A DNA stretch of 64,000 nt from Alkalihalobacillus sp. AL-G (GTDB lineage Bacteria > Bacillota > Bacilli > Bacillales > Fictibacillaceae). The stretch covers positions 2,728,001 to 2,792,000 of the forward strand of contig NZ_CP094656.1 in NCBI RefSeq assembly GCF_030643805.1. Direction: 5' to 3'. The notes under the pieces were generated by a model that made no database searches, had not been told where the DNA came from, and saw only the letters and a program-made list of their open reading frames with translations. Position 1 is the stretch's first letter. The number at the start of each line of letters is the position of its first letter. The position numbers were made by a program, and so were the translations under genes. This document shows, piece by piece, positions 28,999-38,513 of the stretch.

Positions 28999-31338
28999 AT
29001 GTTGTTTTTTGCAATACTCGCTCCTTTTTTAGCGGCATGTGTTGTGCCGTTTTTATTTCGATATATACGAACTGTACATACTGGGTGGCTGGTTTTACCT
29101 GTACCTGGACTGTTATTCATTTATTTTCTCATGCAAATTAAGGATATTTCTACGGGGAATAACATGCATACATTTATTTCTTGGATCCCTTCTTTAGGCA
29201 TGAATCTCAGCTTTTATTTGGATGGCTTAAGTTTATTATTTACATTATTGATTTCAGGAATCGGTTCACTCGTAGTTCTATATTCCATTTATTATCTGAA
29301 TAAAAACGAACAATTACATAATTTTTACGTTTTCCTAATGATTTTTATGGGAGCAATGCTTGGTGTCGTCTTATCAGACAATGTTTTTGTCTTGTATTTA
29401 TTTTGGGAGTTCACAAGTCTTTCTTCTTTTTTACTGATCGGGTACTGGTATCATCGTGAAAGATCTCGCTACGGTGCCTTTAAATCGATGATCATTACTG
29501 TGTTTGGTGGGTTAGCGATGCTTGGTGGCTTGATTCTCCTCTCCGTTATTACAGATACAACAAGTATTCGGGAAATGATCGAGTCCAAAGAGCTTGTCTT
29601 GAATAGTCCCTATTTTACCGGTATATTACTTTTGATCTTATTAGGTGCTTTCACAAAATCCGCTCAGTTCCCATTCCATATCTGGTTGCCTGACGCAATG
29701 GAAGCGCCAACTCCAGTTAGTGCATTCCTTCATTCAGCAACGATGGTTAAAGCAGGAATTTATCTTTGTGCACGTCTGTTTTTACTATTCGGAGGGACCG
29801 ACCAGTTCTTTTTACTCGTATCAGGTTTTGGGTTATTAACGTTATGCTGGGGTTCATATATGGCTGTTCGGCAAACAGACCTGAAAGCGATCCTAGCGTT
29901 CTCGACGATAAGTCAGCTTGGAATGATAATGGCTATGCTTGGCTATGGTACTGAAGTTGCGATTTTTGCTGCGGTTTTTCATATTTTCAACCATGCGACG
30001 TTTAAAGGAAGCTTGTTTATGATTGCGGGAATCGTCGATCATGAAACAGGAACAAGGGATATTCGAAAGCTTGGCGGATTAATGACCCTTATGCCGATTT
30101 CAGCGACTCTTGCGTTATTTGGTACGTTTTCGATGGCTGGGTTCCCTTTACCGATTTTTAACGGATTTCTTAGTAAAGAAATGTTCTTTGAATCATCTCT
30201 GCAATTAAAGGATGCATCACCATTTGTGGAACAGCTATCAGCCGTTATCCCAATATTAGCTGTGTTGGGTAGTATCTTTACCTTTGTTTATTCGATGTAC
30301 TTCTTTTTTCATACTTTTACTGGTAAGTCCAAAAATACCTTGGAGGTCAAACCTCACGAAGCACCAATTGGAATGCTCGTTGCACCAATAGTCCTTGTCA
30401 CGTTCATCGTCGTAATCGGGTTGCTTCCAAACCTGATCAATGAACCGATTCTTGCACCGGCTACAGCAGCAGTGTTTGGCTCTGTGCCTCACGAACATAT
30501 CGTGTTCTGGCATGGAACAATAAAGCCACCTCTAATCATGTCATTCATTGTAGTCGCAATCGGAACTCTTCTGTATCTTACAAGGAATAGGTGGAATGGG
30601 ATATATCGCTTTTTACCTGGCAGCCTTAGTGCCAACAAAGCGTATGATGCGATCTATGAGGGAAATCTACGATTGTCAAGGAAGACTACTGATGCATATA
30701 TGACAGGCTCACTTAGGCATTATGTACTCTATATTTTATTATTTCTCGTCGCATCTACTGGAATTACGCTTGTGGCGACAGACGGTTTCGCATTTTCAAC
30801 CGACAACCTCGCACCGATTTCCTGGCCAGAGATATTGGTCGGAATCGTGATGGCGATTGCTGCTTTTGCAACGATCTTCATGCAAAATCGAATTGCGGCG
30901 ATTCTTGTGCTTGGCATTGTCGGATATGGACTTTCATTGCTGTTTGTATTCTTCAGAGCACCTGACCTAGCATTGACACAGCTGATTGTCGAAACGGTCA
31001 CTGTCGCATTATTTTTACTCTGTTTTTACCATTTGCCGAAGCTCGATACTAAAAAGCAGTCGGTTAGCACAAAGACAGTTAATATTTTAATCTCTGCCTC
31101 AGTCGGTATCGTTGTTACGCTAGTTGCTATCGCATCACACAGCTCGAAACGGTTCGAAACGATTGCCCACTATTTCATCAAGGAATCCCACCACCTTGGA
31201 GGCGGAGATAATATCGTCAATGTCATTCTAGTTGACATGCGTGGACTTGATACGATGTTTGAGATCACAGTGCTTGGCCTTGCTGCTCTTGGAATCTATG
31301 CGATGATCCGACTGCGTAAAGGGGAGGAGATAGACTAA
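28999..31338 (+). CDS. mrpA: Mrp-type Na+/H+ antiporter subunit A
   Basis: Largest subunit of the multisubunit cation/proton antiporter, 779 aa, related to complex I subunit NuoL and carrying the MbhD/MbhE-like C-terminus. Conserved segments are SFLLIGYWYH, the KSAQFPFHIWLPDAMEAPTPVSAFLHSA block with its membrane lysine (about residues 200-230), and GGGDNIVNVILVDMRGLDTMFE at the end. ATG 28999 is 9 bases after GGAGG and matches relatives; the open frame extends 22 codons further upstream. The next gene begins 1 base after the stop and is mrpC, not mrpB. Confidence 0.96.
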   Translation: MLFFAILAPFLAACVVPFLFRYIRTVHTGWLVLPVPGLLFIYFLMQIKDISTGNNMHTFISWIPSLGMNLSFYLDGLSLLFTLLISGIGSLVVLYSIYYLNKNEQLHNFYVFLMIFMGAMLGVVLSDNVFVLYLFWEFTSLSSFLLIGYWYHRERSRYGAFKSMIITVFGGLAMLGGLILLSVITDTTSIREMIESKELVLNSPYFTGILLLILLGAFTKSAQFPFHIWLPDAMEAPTPVSAFLHSATMVKAGIYLCARLFLLFGGTDQFFLLVSGFGLLTLCWGSYMAVRQTDLKAILAFSTISQLGMIMAMLGYGTEVAIFAAVFHIFNHATFKGSLFMIAGIVDHETGTRDIRKLGGLMTLMPISATLALFGTFSMAGFPLPIFNGFLSKEMFFESSLQLKDASPFVEQLSAVIPILAVLGSIFTFVYSMYFFFHTFTGKSKNTLEVKPHEAPIGMLVAPIVLVTFIVVIGLLPNLINEPILAPATAAVFGSVPHEHIVFWHGTIKPPLIMSFIVVAIGTLLYLTRNRWNGIYRFLPGSLSANKAYDAIYEGNLRLSRKTTDAYMTGSLRHYVLYILLFLVASTGITLVATDGFAFSTDNLAPISWPEILVGIVMAIAAFATIFMQNRIAAILVLGIVGYGLSLLFVFFRAPDLALTQLIVETVTVALFLLCFYHLPKLDTKKQSVSTKTVNILISASVGIVVTLVAIASHSSKRFETIAHYFIKESHHLGGGDNIVNVILVDMRGLDTMFEITVLGLAALGIYAMIRLRKGEEID

Positions 31339-31339
31339 T

Positions 31340-31678
31340 ATGGAAATCTTGATGTCAATACTAGCTGGAATACTGTTCGCTACAGGAGTGTACCTCCTCC
31401 TACAACGCCAATTATTAAAAATTATTTTCGGAACTGCTTTATTATCTCACGGCGCTCATTTATTCATCCTGACGATGGGGAAGCTAAATCGAGGTGACCC
31501 ACCAATTCTTGTGGAAGGTATAGATGAATATGTTGATCCCCTTCCTCAAGCGTTAATCTTAACCTCCATCGTTATCAGTTTCGGAGTTACCTCGTTTTTG
31601 CTCGTACTTGCTTATCGGGCTTATAGAACAAACCGGACAGATAACATGGAACATTTAAGGGGAAACGACCATGAGTAA
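31340..31678 (+). CDS. mrpC: Mrp antiporter subunit C
   Basis: A 112-residue, three-helix membrane protein related to NuoK: GIYLLLQRQLLKIIFG-type first half, LLSHGAHLFILTMG, and DPLPQALILTSIVISFGVTSF. It starts 1 base after the mrpA stop, and its ribosome site (GGGGAGGAG) lies inside the mrpA 3' end. This is the position where mrpB is expected. It overlaps mrpD by 8 bases. Confidence 0.95.
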   Translation: MEILMSILAGILFATGVYLLLQRQLLKIIFGTALLSHGAHLFILTMGKLNRGDPPILVEGIDEYVDPLPQALILTSIVISFGVTSFLLVLAYRAYRTNRTDNMEHLRGNDHE

Positions 31679-33149
31679 CTTAGTAATTTTACCTATCTTA
31701 ATACCACTTCTTGCAGGAGCCATGTTGGTTTTTTGGAGGAAGCGACTATCTGTAGTCCGGGTTATAACACAACTAATAACAATGATCAGCTTACTGGTAA
31801 GCAGTTACATTGCTTATATCATCTTCCAATCTGGTCCGATCATACTCGAAACAGGAGGCTGGATGGCCCCTTACGGCATTATTCTTGTTGGTGATGGTCT
31901 TTCGATCGCGCTAGTATTAACGACGAATATCATAGCGGTTGCAGCTTCCTTCTACGCACCAGGCTCGTTAGATAAAGGGCGTGAGGAGCATTACTTTTAC
32001 ACTTTCTTTTTGATCTTGATTGCTGGAGTGAGTGGAGCTTTTCTAACAGGGGACATTTTCAACCTGTTCGTATTCTTTGAGGTGTTGCTTATGGCCTCGT
32101 ATGGAATGATCGTACTTGGGGGAACGAAACAGCAATTAAGGGAATCGATCAAGTATGTACTACTAAATTTGTTTTCATCCATTCTCTTTGTTATAACCGT
32201 AAGCTTCTTGTACTCGGTAACCGGAACAATCAATATGGCACAGCTTTCAGAGCGTGTCGGTCAGATTAACCAAGATGGTATTTTAACGACGATAGCGATT
32301 ATGTTTTTCGTTGTTTTTGCAACGAAAGGGGCTTTATTTCCCCTCTATTTCTGGATGCCACATGCCTACATAAAACCACCTGCAGTCATATCCGCACTAT
32401 TTGGTGCACTGTTGACGAAGGTAGGTGTTTATTCGATACTCCGGGTGTTCACTTTGATCTTTATAGGAAATATTGATTATACACATACGTTGTTCATTTT
32501 TCTTGCCGGTCTCACGTTGATATTTGGTGTATTAGGGGCTCTTTCAACCAACAACATTAAATTGATCATTGCGTACAACATCATACCAGCAATCGGATTT
32601 ATGATTATGGGAATTGGCGTATACACTGACCTCTCAATTGCCGGAACCGTATACTACCTTGTTCATGACATGATTATAAAGGCAGCACTCTTCCTGATTG
32701 TGGGTGCGGTCGCTATAGTGGCCGGAACGTCTGATTTACGGAAGATCAGTGGCCTTATTGCCCATTATCCGCTGCTTGGCTGGCTGTTTTTCATCGCATG
32801 CATTACACTTGCAGGAATACCACCGTTTAGTGGTTTTATCGGTAAATTACTTCTGCTCAAAAGTGCATTTGCGACTGGCCATTATGTAATAGCTGGTATT
32901 GGTTTAATTACAAGTTTATTGATTTTAATATCAGTCATCCGAATATTTGTTCAAGGATTTTGGGGTGAACGAATGACCCTTCCAACAGGTAAACCTTCGA
33001 TCACACCGTTGTATATACCAATATCATTCTTATTATTCTTTTCGATTGTCCTTGGGGTCGGAGCTGAATGGTTCCTCCCATACGTCCAACAAATCGGCGT
33101 TGATCTGATGAATCCTTCGGGATATGTAGACGCAGTACTAAAGGAGTAG
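31671..33149 (+). CDS. mrpD: Mrp antiporter subunit D
   Basis: NuoM/N-like subunit of 492 aa. It has FEVLLMASYGMIVLGG, the broken-helix region KGALFPLYFWMPHAYIKPPAVISALFGALLTKVG (residues about 215-250, with key lysines) and GIPPFSGFIGKLLLL near the C-terminus. It carries part of the proton path in the complex. Confidence 0.96.
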   Translation: MSNLVILPILIPLLAGAMLVFWRKRLSVVRVITQLITMISLLVSSYIAYIIFQSGPIILETGGWMAPYGIILVGDGLSIALVLTTNIIAVAASFYAPGSLDKGREEHYFYTFFLILIAGVSGAFLTGDIFNLFVFFEVLLMASYGMIVLGGTKQQLRESIKYVLLNLFSSILFVITVSFLYSVTGTINMAQLSERVGQINQDGILTTIAIMFFVVFATKGALFPLYFWMPHAYIKPPAVISALFGALLTKVGVYSILRVFTLIFIGNIDYTHTLFIFLAGLTLIFGVLGALSTNNIKLIIAYNIIPAIGFMIMGIGVYTDLSIAGTVYYLVHDMIIKAALFLIVGAVAIVAGTSDLRKISGLIAHYPLLGWLFFIACITLAGIPPFSGFIGKLLLLKSAFATGHYVIAGIGLITSLLILISVIRIFVQGFWGERMTLPTGKPSITPLYIPISFLLFFSIVLGVGAEWFLPYVQQIGVDLMNPSGYVDAVLKE

Positions 33150-33155
33150 ATCATT

Positions 33156-33632
33156 ATGGCGTTTCAACTATTGATCAATCTCGCAATCGGGTTAATATGG
33201 ATGTTTTTATCGGAAACCTATACGTTTGTGAGCTTTTTAATCGGATTTGTGATCGGAATTTTCCTGTTACTTTTGCTTAACCGATTTATTCCCGACACGT
33301 TCTATTTTAACTACGTGGTTGCGATTTGGAGATTGATCCTACTCTTTATAAAAGAGCTGTTCATTGCCAATATCGATGTGCTGAAAATGGTGTATAAGCC
33401 AAAACTGGATATGCAGCCCGGAATCATTGCTCTTCCGACGGAGTTACGATCAAATTGGGAGATCACGCTTCTCGCAAACTTGATCACATTAACACCCGGA
33501 ACATTATCAGTCGATGTTTCTTCTGACAACCGTTTCATTTATATCCATGCGATGGACTTACCTGATGTCGATGAAGTCATTACACAGATTAAAGAGACCT
33601 TTGAGAAAGCTATAAAGGATGTGACACGATGA
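33156..33632 (+). CDS. mrpE: Mrp antiporter subunit E
   Basis: A 158-residue membrane-anchored subunit: two or three N-terminal helices, then the conserved soluble end LANLITLTPGTLSVDVSSD and IHAMDLPD. It overlaps mrpF by 4 bases (ATGA). Confidence 0.95.
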   Translation: MAFQLLINLAIGLIWMFLSETYTFVSFLIGFVIGIFLLLLLNRFIPDTFYFNYVVAIWRLILLFIKELFIANIDVLKMVYKPKLDMQPGIIALPTELRSNWEITLLANLITLTPGTLSVDVSSDNRFIYIHAMDLPDVDEVITQIKETFEKAIKDVTR

Positions 33633-33919
33633 GCCCCTTTTTAAATACGGTGACCTGGATATGTTTAATCGTCAATGCAATTTCAATCGCTATGCTGCTT
33701 TATCGTGCCATAAAAGGACCTTCTAATCCAGATCGTGTAGTTGCTATTGACACGATCGGCATTAACCTGATTTCCATGACCGGGATCATAGCCATTCATC
33801 TCAACACAACACAGCTGAACGATATTATATTGCTGATCGGCATTTTGACGTTTATCGCGACTGTAGCCATTGCGAAATTTTTGGAAAAGGGTGTTATCAT
33901 TGATCGAAGTCGTGATTAG
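33629..33919 (+). CDS. mrpF: Mrp antiporter subunit F
   Basis: A 96-residue three-helix subunit with the GPSNPDRVVAIDTIGIN motif after the first helix. It overlaps both mrpE and mrpG, consistent with tight translational coupling. Confidence 0.95.
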   Translation: MSPFLNTVTWICLIVNAISIAMLLYRAIKGPSNPDRVVAIDTIGINLISMTGIIAIHLNTTQLNDIILLIGILTFIATVAIAKFLEKGVIIDRSRD

Positions 33920-34265
33920 TATATTACTGTTAATCGGCACGTTCTTTGTCTTTTCAAGTTCACTTGGCCTATTGCGGTTTCCTGATGTATACTCAAGGCT
34001 GCATGCTGCTACAAAGAGTGCAACGCTCGGTGTAGCAGGGGTTTTACTAGCGGCGTTTCTGTTTTTCTTATTTGATGAGGATATGGTGAGCGGAAAATTG
34101 ATTCTCGGTATACTATTTGTCCTTCTAACAGCTCCAGTCAGTGGTCATATGATATCGAGGGCAGCTTATCGGACGGGTGTACCGCTTTCTGATCGTAGCA
34201 TTAAGGATGAACTTCATGATATTTATAATGAAAAAAAGATGGACCAAAATGATTCAATGGATTAA
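33900..34265 (+). CDS. mrpG: Mrp antiporter subunit G
   Basis: A 121-residue subunit with FFVFSSSLGLLRFPDVYSRLHAATKSATLG, the family signature, and three hydrophobic helices. The frame opens at 33870, but TTG 33900 is preferred: AAAGGGTG lies 6 bases upstream and relatives begin just before IEVV. It overlaps mrpF by 20 bases. Confidence 0.94.
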   Translation: MIEVVISILLLIGTFFVFSSSLGLLRFPDVYSRLHAATKSATLGVAGVLLAAFLFFLFDEDMVSGKLILGILFVLLTAPVSGHMISRAAYRTGVPLSDRSIKDELHDIYNEKKMDQNDSMD

Positions 34266-34275
34266 CGCGAAGGAA

Positions 34276-34301
34276 GCGGCTCCAGAACGGGCCGCCTTTT
34301 T
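34276..34301 (+). terminator. Terminator of the mrp operon
   Basis: GC-rich stem GCGGC/GCCGC (34276-34280 with 34291-34295), extended by flanking pairs and followed by TTTTT. Confidence 0.75.
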
Positions 34302-34407
34302 AATTTTTCAGGGTCAAATGAATGTAAAAAATACTTTCTTATTCCCTAATTGTGGCATATAATAGTTTTAATCAACTCATTGAAATTGGTTTTTCTTTCA
34401 TAAAAGT

Positions 34408-34433
34408 GTTCAAAATGCGCCGGACTTTTGAAC
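34408..34433. repeat. GTTCAAAA palindrome upstream of pssA
   Basis: Inverted repeat GTTCAAAA-N10-TTTTGAAC in the pssA leader. The arm is the same 8 bases that start the terminal repeats of the element at 10861-11172, so this may be a minimal relative of that element or a regulatory palindrome. Confidence 0.4.
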
Positions 34434-34469
34434 ATCCTTATGGAGAATCCAATAGGGAGTGATCATATC

Positions 34470-35009
34470 ATGTATTTTTTAGAGAGGTTTGACCAGTCCT
34501 TAAAACGATTTAAAAGTCAAACTGCAAACATCCTGACCTTATTAAATCTGACTCTTGGGGCTATTGCACTTGTGTTTATCCTGAGAGGACAGCTTGAACT
34601 TAGCTTTTGGTTTATCTTTCTCTGCGCTTTGTTCGATCGCTTCGACGGGATGGTTGCAAGAAAGCTCCAAATTGAATCTGAGCTGGGTAAGCAGCTAGAT
34701 TCATTGTGTGACCTTATCTCGTTTGGCATCGCGCCTGCATTTTTGATTTATCAAGCTAGCTTGCACGAGTTTGGTATTCCTGGAATTGTTTTTATTCTAA
34801 TTTATATCATTTGTGGAGCAATTCGGTTAGCTAGGTTCAACATCACAGAATTTAATGGCCATTTTTCAGGGGTTCCCATCACAGCTGCAGGCTGTTTGCT
34901 TGCACTTTCCTATTTAACTACGAACCTCCTTCCAAACTTTGTATTTATGTTTCTTGTCATTATCCTTTCATTTTTAATGATAAGTACGGTTCGAGTGAAA
35001 AAGCGTTAA
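34470..35009 (+). CDS. pssA: CDP-diacylglycerol-serine O-phosphatidyltransferase
   Basis: Makes phosphatidylserine, the precursor of phosphatidylethanolamine. The 179-residue membrane protein has the CDP-alcohol phosphotransferase motif FDRFDGMVAR-x11-LDSLCDLISFG (DG..AR..G..D..D pattern), with hydrophobic helices around it. ATG 34470 has GGGAGTG upstream; the open frame extends 14 codons further. No psd gene follows in this window. Confidence 0.95.
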   Translation: MYFLERFDQSLKRFKSQTANILTLLNLTLGAIALVFILRGQLELSFWFIFLCALFDRFDGMVARKLQIESELGKQLDSLCDLISFGIAPAFLIYQASLHEFGIPGIVFILIYIICGAIRLARFNITEFNGHFSGVPITAAGCLLALSYLTTNLLPNFVFMFLVIILSFLMISTVRVKKR

Positions 35010-35011
35010 TT

Positions 35012-35056
35012 ACAAAAGGAGTTGTTCAACAAAGAACAACTCCTTTTGTTTTGTTG
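35012..35056. terminator. Bidirectional terminator pssA/pepF
   Basis: Sixteen-base perfect stem ACAAAAGGAGTTGTTC/GAACAACTCCTTTTGT with T-rich sequence on both sides, between convergent genes. Confidence 0.9.
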
Positions 35057-35066
35057 TTTTGTAGCA

Positions 35067-36848
35067 TTATTTGGTCAGGTCTAAGAATTCCTCAACATCC
35101 TGAACAGCTGATTGGATCGCTTGCTTCCAAAAGTGTGGTTTCGTCAAGTCTTCACCAAGATGTTTTTCTGCCAGTTCTTCAACTGACATTGATCCGGTAT
35201 CCTTCAGTAAAGCGATATATTTTTCCTCAAATGCTGTTCCCTGTTCCTTGGCCTTAGCATAAATTCCTGCACTAAACAAGTAGCCGAATGTGTATGGGAA
35301 ATTATAAAAAGGTACGTCTGTAATATAGAAATGAAGCTTTGATGCCCAGAAGTACGGATGATATTCCCCTAATGCATCACAATGTGCTTCTTTCTGTGCT
35401 TCCTCCATCAATTCCTTTAACCGTGACACGGAAACAAGGCCTTGTTCTCTCTCTTTATAAAAGCGAGTCTCGAATAAGAAACGAGCATGAATGTTCATGA
35501 AGAATGCGATTGAGCGCTGAATTTTATCCTCTAATAAAACAAGTCGTTCATCTTCTGTTTTTGCGTTTGCAACCGCTGCGTCCGAAACAACCATTTCAGC
35601 ATAGGTCGAAGCTGTTTCTGCTACATTCATCGCATAGTTCTGGTTTAAATACGGTAAATCATCCATAACATGCTGATGATACGCATGCCCGAGTTCGTGA
35701 GCAAGGGTTGATACATTACTTGGTGTACCAGAGTACGTCATGAAGATCCGTGTTTCCTTTGAATTCGGGAAACTTGTGCAGAAGCCCCCAGGTCGCTTAC
35801 CAGAACGATCCTCCGCTTCAATCCAAGCTTTTTCAAACGCCCCTTTTGAAAACTCGCTCATTTTCGGATTGTATTGGTTAAATTGCTCAATGATAAAGTT
35901 AGCCGCTTCATCGTAGGAAAGTTTTGTTTCCGTACTTCCAACTGGTGCGTCGATATCCGTCCAGCCTAGTTTTTCAAGACCAAGCATATCTGCTTTACGC
36001 TCAAGGTATTTAACAAATTTGTTCTTATGCTGAACAATAACATCCCACATTGTATCAAGTGTTTCCTGAGACATACGGTTGATACTGAGGGGCTCTTTTA
36101 AGACAGAGGACCAATCTCGATGTTCGTAGGTACTAAGCCGGAATCCCGCGAGATGATTCAATGCCTCTGCACAGAAATCCTCCTGCTCCTCCCATGCCTT
36201 TTCATAGCTTTCGAAAGCACGGTGACGAACTTCCGGATCTTTACTGGATAGTTTGTTATCCAATTGTCCTACAGAAAGCTCCTTTACTTCACCGTCTTCT
36301 TCGAACGGAATGTTCATTTTCCCGACGACCATATCATATAAGTTGGACCATGCATGATAGCCATCAACTGCAAGGTCATTAATGAGTGACTCTTGATCGT
36401 ACGAAAGCTTTTCAACCGCATGTGAACGGCGCTCACTCAATATGAATGAATATGGATACAACTGGTCATATTGCAAGATCGTCTTCCAATCGTTATCCGA
36501 TACGTGAGTAAGTATTTCATCAAAGCGAGTCCAAACAGAATGATATTTAGCACTGATTTGTTCAAGCTTCCCTCTAAGCGCAAGTGCATCTTTGTCTTTC
36601 ACATCCTGGGCAACGAGGCAGCCGACGAATGCTCCCGACTCGTGCAGCTTGGCAGATAGTCGACTGATTTCTTCTACAACATCGGCCAGCTGCTGGTGAC
36701 TCTCGGGATTGCATTTTTGTACATTTTCCTTTGCGTTTTCCACATCTTCTTCAATGGACATGATATAGGTCTTCAATTCCTCTGAAGCACTTCCACCGGA
36801 AAATATGTTTTCCAAATTCCACGCTTGCGGTAACTTTGTCAATTTCAT
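35067..36848 (-). CDS. pepF: Oligoendopeptidase F
   Basis: M3 family zinc metallopeptidase that degrades short peptides in the cytoplasm, 593 aa. Active site is LAHELGHAYHQH (HExxH, about residue 385) with the third ligand in the MNVAETASTYAEM helix about 25 residues later. The N-terminal helical domain begins LPQAWNLENIFSGG. A second, more distant M3 peptidase is encoded at 39688. Confidence 0.96.
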   Translation of the reverse strand: MKLTKLPQAWNLENIFSGGSASEELKTYIMSIEEDVENAKENVQKCNPESHQQLADVVEEISRLSAKLHESGAFVGCLVAQDVKDKDALALRGKLEQISAKYHSVWTRFDEILTHVSDNDWKTILQYDQLYPYSFILSERRSHAVEKLSYDQESLINDLAVDGYHAWSNLYDMVVGKMNIPFEEDGEVKELSVGQLDNKLSSKDPEVRHRAFESYEKAWEEQEDFCAEALNHLAGFRLSTYEHRDWSSVLKEPLSINRMSQETLDTMWDVIVQHKNKFVKYLERKADMLGLEKLGWTDIDAPVGSTETKLSYDEAANFIIEQFNQYNPKMSEFSKGAFEKAWIEAEDRSGKRPGGFCTSFPNSKETRIFMTYSGTPSNVSTLAHELGHAYHQHVMDDLPYLNQNYAMNVAETASTYAEMVVSDAAVANAKTEDERLVLLEDKIQRSIAFFMNIHARFLFETRFYKEREQGLVSVSRLKELMEEAQKEAHCDALGEYHPYFWASKLHFYITDVPFYNFPYTFGYLFSAGIYAKAKEQGTAFEEKYIALLKDTGSMSVEELAEKHLGEDLTKPHFWKQAIQSAVQDVEEFLDLTK

Positions 36849-37035
36849 AAAATGCCTCCTGTCAATTATGTAATGTCCCCATTATAAAGTATAAAGAAAA
36901 TTCGAAAAAGATAAAAGAGAACAGCATCGGTTTATTTGTTCCCCTTTTTATGTACGAAGAGCACAGGTCCTCAAGTGAGGTTAGTAACAATCTATTATAT
37001 ACTTGGTTATCGAAATCAGATGGTTCATGACTTCC

Positions 37036-37069
37036 AAAAAAAAAGAACGGGTGAAAGTCACCGCGTCCT
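37036..37069 (-). terminator. Terminator after the 24-aa peptide gene
   Basis: Hairpin with GGTGA/TCACC core plus flanking CG pairs, followed on the minus strand by nine T. It begins right after the stop codon of the small ORF at 37070-37144. Confidence 0.8.
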
Positions 37070-37144
37070 TTAATCGTAAGCACATGCGTACATGAAATAG
37101 ACAAGCATTGCAATCAGTATTACCGAATAAATGATATCGTCCAT
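37070..37144 (-). CDS. Putative 24-residue single-span membrane peptide
   Basis: A very small ORF with three supporting signals: a good ribosome site (GAGGTG, 9 bases before ATG), a 24-residue product made mostly of one hydrophobic helix (IIYSVILIAMLVYFMY), and a strong terminator immediately after the stop. It starts MDD and ends ACAYD, with one cysteine. It lies alone in the pepF-MFS gap. No family recognised; it could be a regulatory membrane peptide or a small sporulation protein. Confidence 0.6.
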   Translation of the reverse strand: MDDIIYSVILIAMLVYFMYACAYD

Positions 37145-37295
37145 ACTTTTAATCACCTCATCACGGTTCTTCTCTTATGTATATTTCCACTAAAGTTCAA
37201 ACATTAAACTTATTTGCGATGATCCATTCATTATAATGATTTTCATGTTATAATTAATATCATTTGATTCAAGACACAAAAGGCATGGTGATTAT

Positions 37296-38513
37296 ATGAT
37301 CGGGAAAACGTTCTTTCCTTTTTTGTTCGCAAAAACCTCAATGGCACTTGCAGACGTTTTGTACATAATGACAATCGTAACTTTTATTTTTCAATCTACC
37401 GGTTCAGCAACCTATGCAGCGATGTATCCCCTTTTTCAAATCATTGCGGGTCTTTTTGCGGGGTTTACGATCCCGTTACTTGTGGAACGATTTAAATTTA
37501 ATCGCCTAGTGGGGATATTGGCATTGTTTAAGCCAGTAATGTTAGCTTTATTCACACTTGTTTTTCCCTATATTTCAACGAATATGTTTGCTTTATTGCT
37601 GTTTATACTATTCACCTCATTCGTATCAGGGTGGCTTAATCCGCTTTTAAACACAATTGTCCCAAAACTAGTTGATCACGATCGACTCGTCAAGGCGAAC
37701 AGCTACCTGACGTTTTCAAATCATACTATTCAGTTAGCCGGTTATACATTTACAGGGATGATTGTTGTTGCGTTCGGCACAACGTTCACGTTAACAGCAA
37801 CCACCATCCTTCAATTACTTGGAACCACCTTCTTACTCATTACTTTAAAATCACTTCAAGAGTTGCCTTCAAAAATGAAACAAGCCAATTGGGAGGCTTC
37901 AAAGGAAGGCTGGTTGCTTTTATGGAACAATAAGACGATCCGCATGATTACGACGATGGATGTAATTGAAGGAATCGCAGGTGCCATCTGGATCGGAGCG
38001 ATCACACTTGTCTTCGTAAAAGAAGCATTAGGACAAGGGGCTGATTGGTGGGGCTACATCAATTCGAGTTATTACTTAGGTACGATTCTTGGGGGACTGC
38101 TTGCTCTTGTGATTGCTAACAAAGTACAAAAGCATCTTGTTTTAAGTATGGCGATCGGTTCGTTTCTATTCAGTGTCCTTACTTTTCTTTACGGTATCAA
38201 TAGCACACCGTGGATTGCATTAGCCTTGTGTGTGTTCATGGGGCCCGCATATCAAATTCGCGATATTGCCCAGCAAACCGCTGTTCAAACGAGTGTGCCG
38301 ACTGATGTATTGCCAAAAATTTATGCAGCCCGAGGAATCTTAATGTCCACCATAGTCGGTTTATCCGTCCTTCTTGTCGGAATTGTTACTGATTTACTTG
38401 GAGTCCGTATGGTTTATATTTTTGGATCAATATTGATCTGTACTTCTGCATTGCTGTCCTTTACGTTACTCCATTTGGAAAGAGCCCGACAGAAAGTGAC
38501 TAATTCCGCTTGA
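37296..38513 (+). CDS. MFS transporter
   Basis: A 405-residue major facilitator superfamily protein with about 12 membrane segments, resembling the enterobactin-exporter-like (MFS_3) group. It begins MIGKTFFPFLFAKTSMALADVLY and shows a charged loop (LVERFKFNRLVGI) between helices 2 and 3 and another central loop around residues 185-210. Substrate not predictable; drug or siderophore-type export is common in the group. A TATAAT box lies at about 37249. Its 3' end overlaps the convergent HAD gene by 14 bases. Confidence 0.85.
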   Translation: MIGKTFFPFLFAKTSMALADVLYIMTIVTFIFQSTGSATYAAMYPLFQIIAGLFAGFTIPLLVERFKFNRLVGILALFKPVMLALFTLVFPYISTNMFALLLFILFTSFVSGWLNPLLNTIVPKLVDHDRLVKANSYLTFSNHTIQLAGYTFTGMIVVAFGTTFTLTATTILQLLGTTFLLITLKSLQELPSKMKQANWEASKEGWLLLWNNKTIRMITTMDVIEGIAGAIWIGAITLVFVKEALGQGADWWGYINSSYYLGTILGGLLALVIANKVQKHLVLSMAIGSFLFSVLTFLYGINSTPWIALALCVFMGPAYQIRDIAQQTAVQTSVPTDVLPKIYAARGILMSTIVGLSVLLVGIVTDLLGVRMVYIFGSILICTSALLSFTLLHLERARQKVTNSA

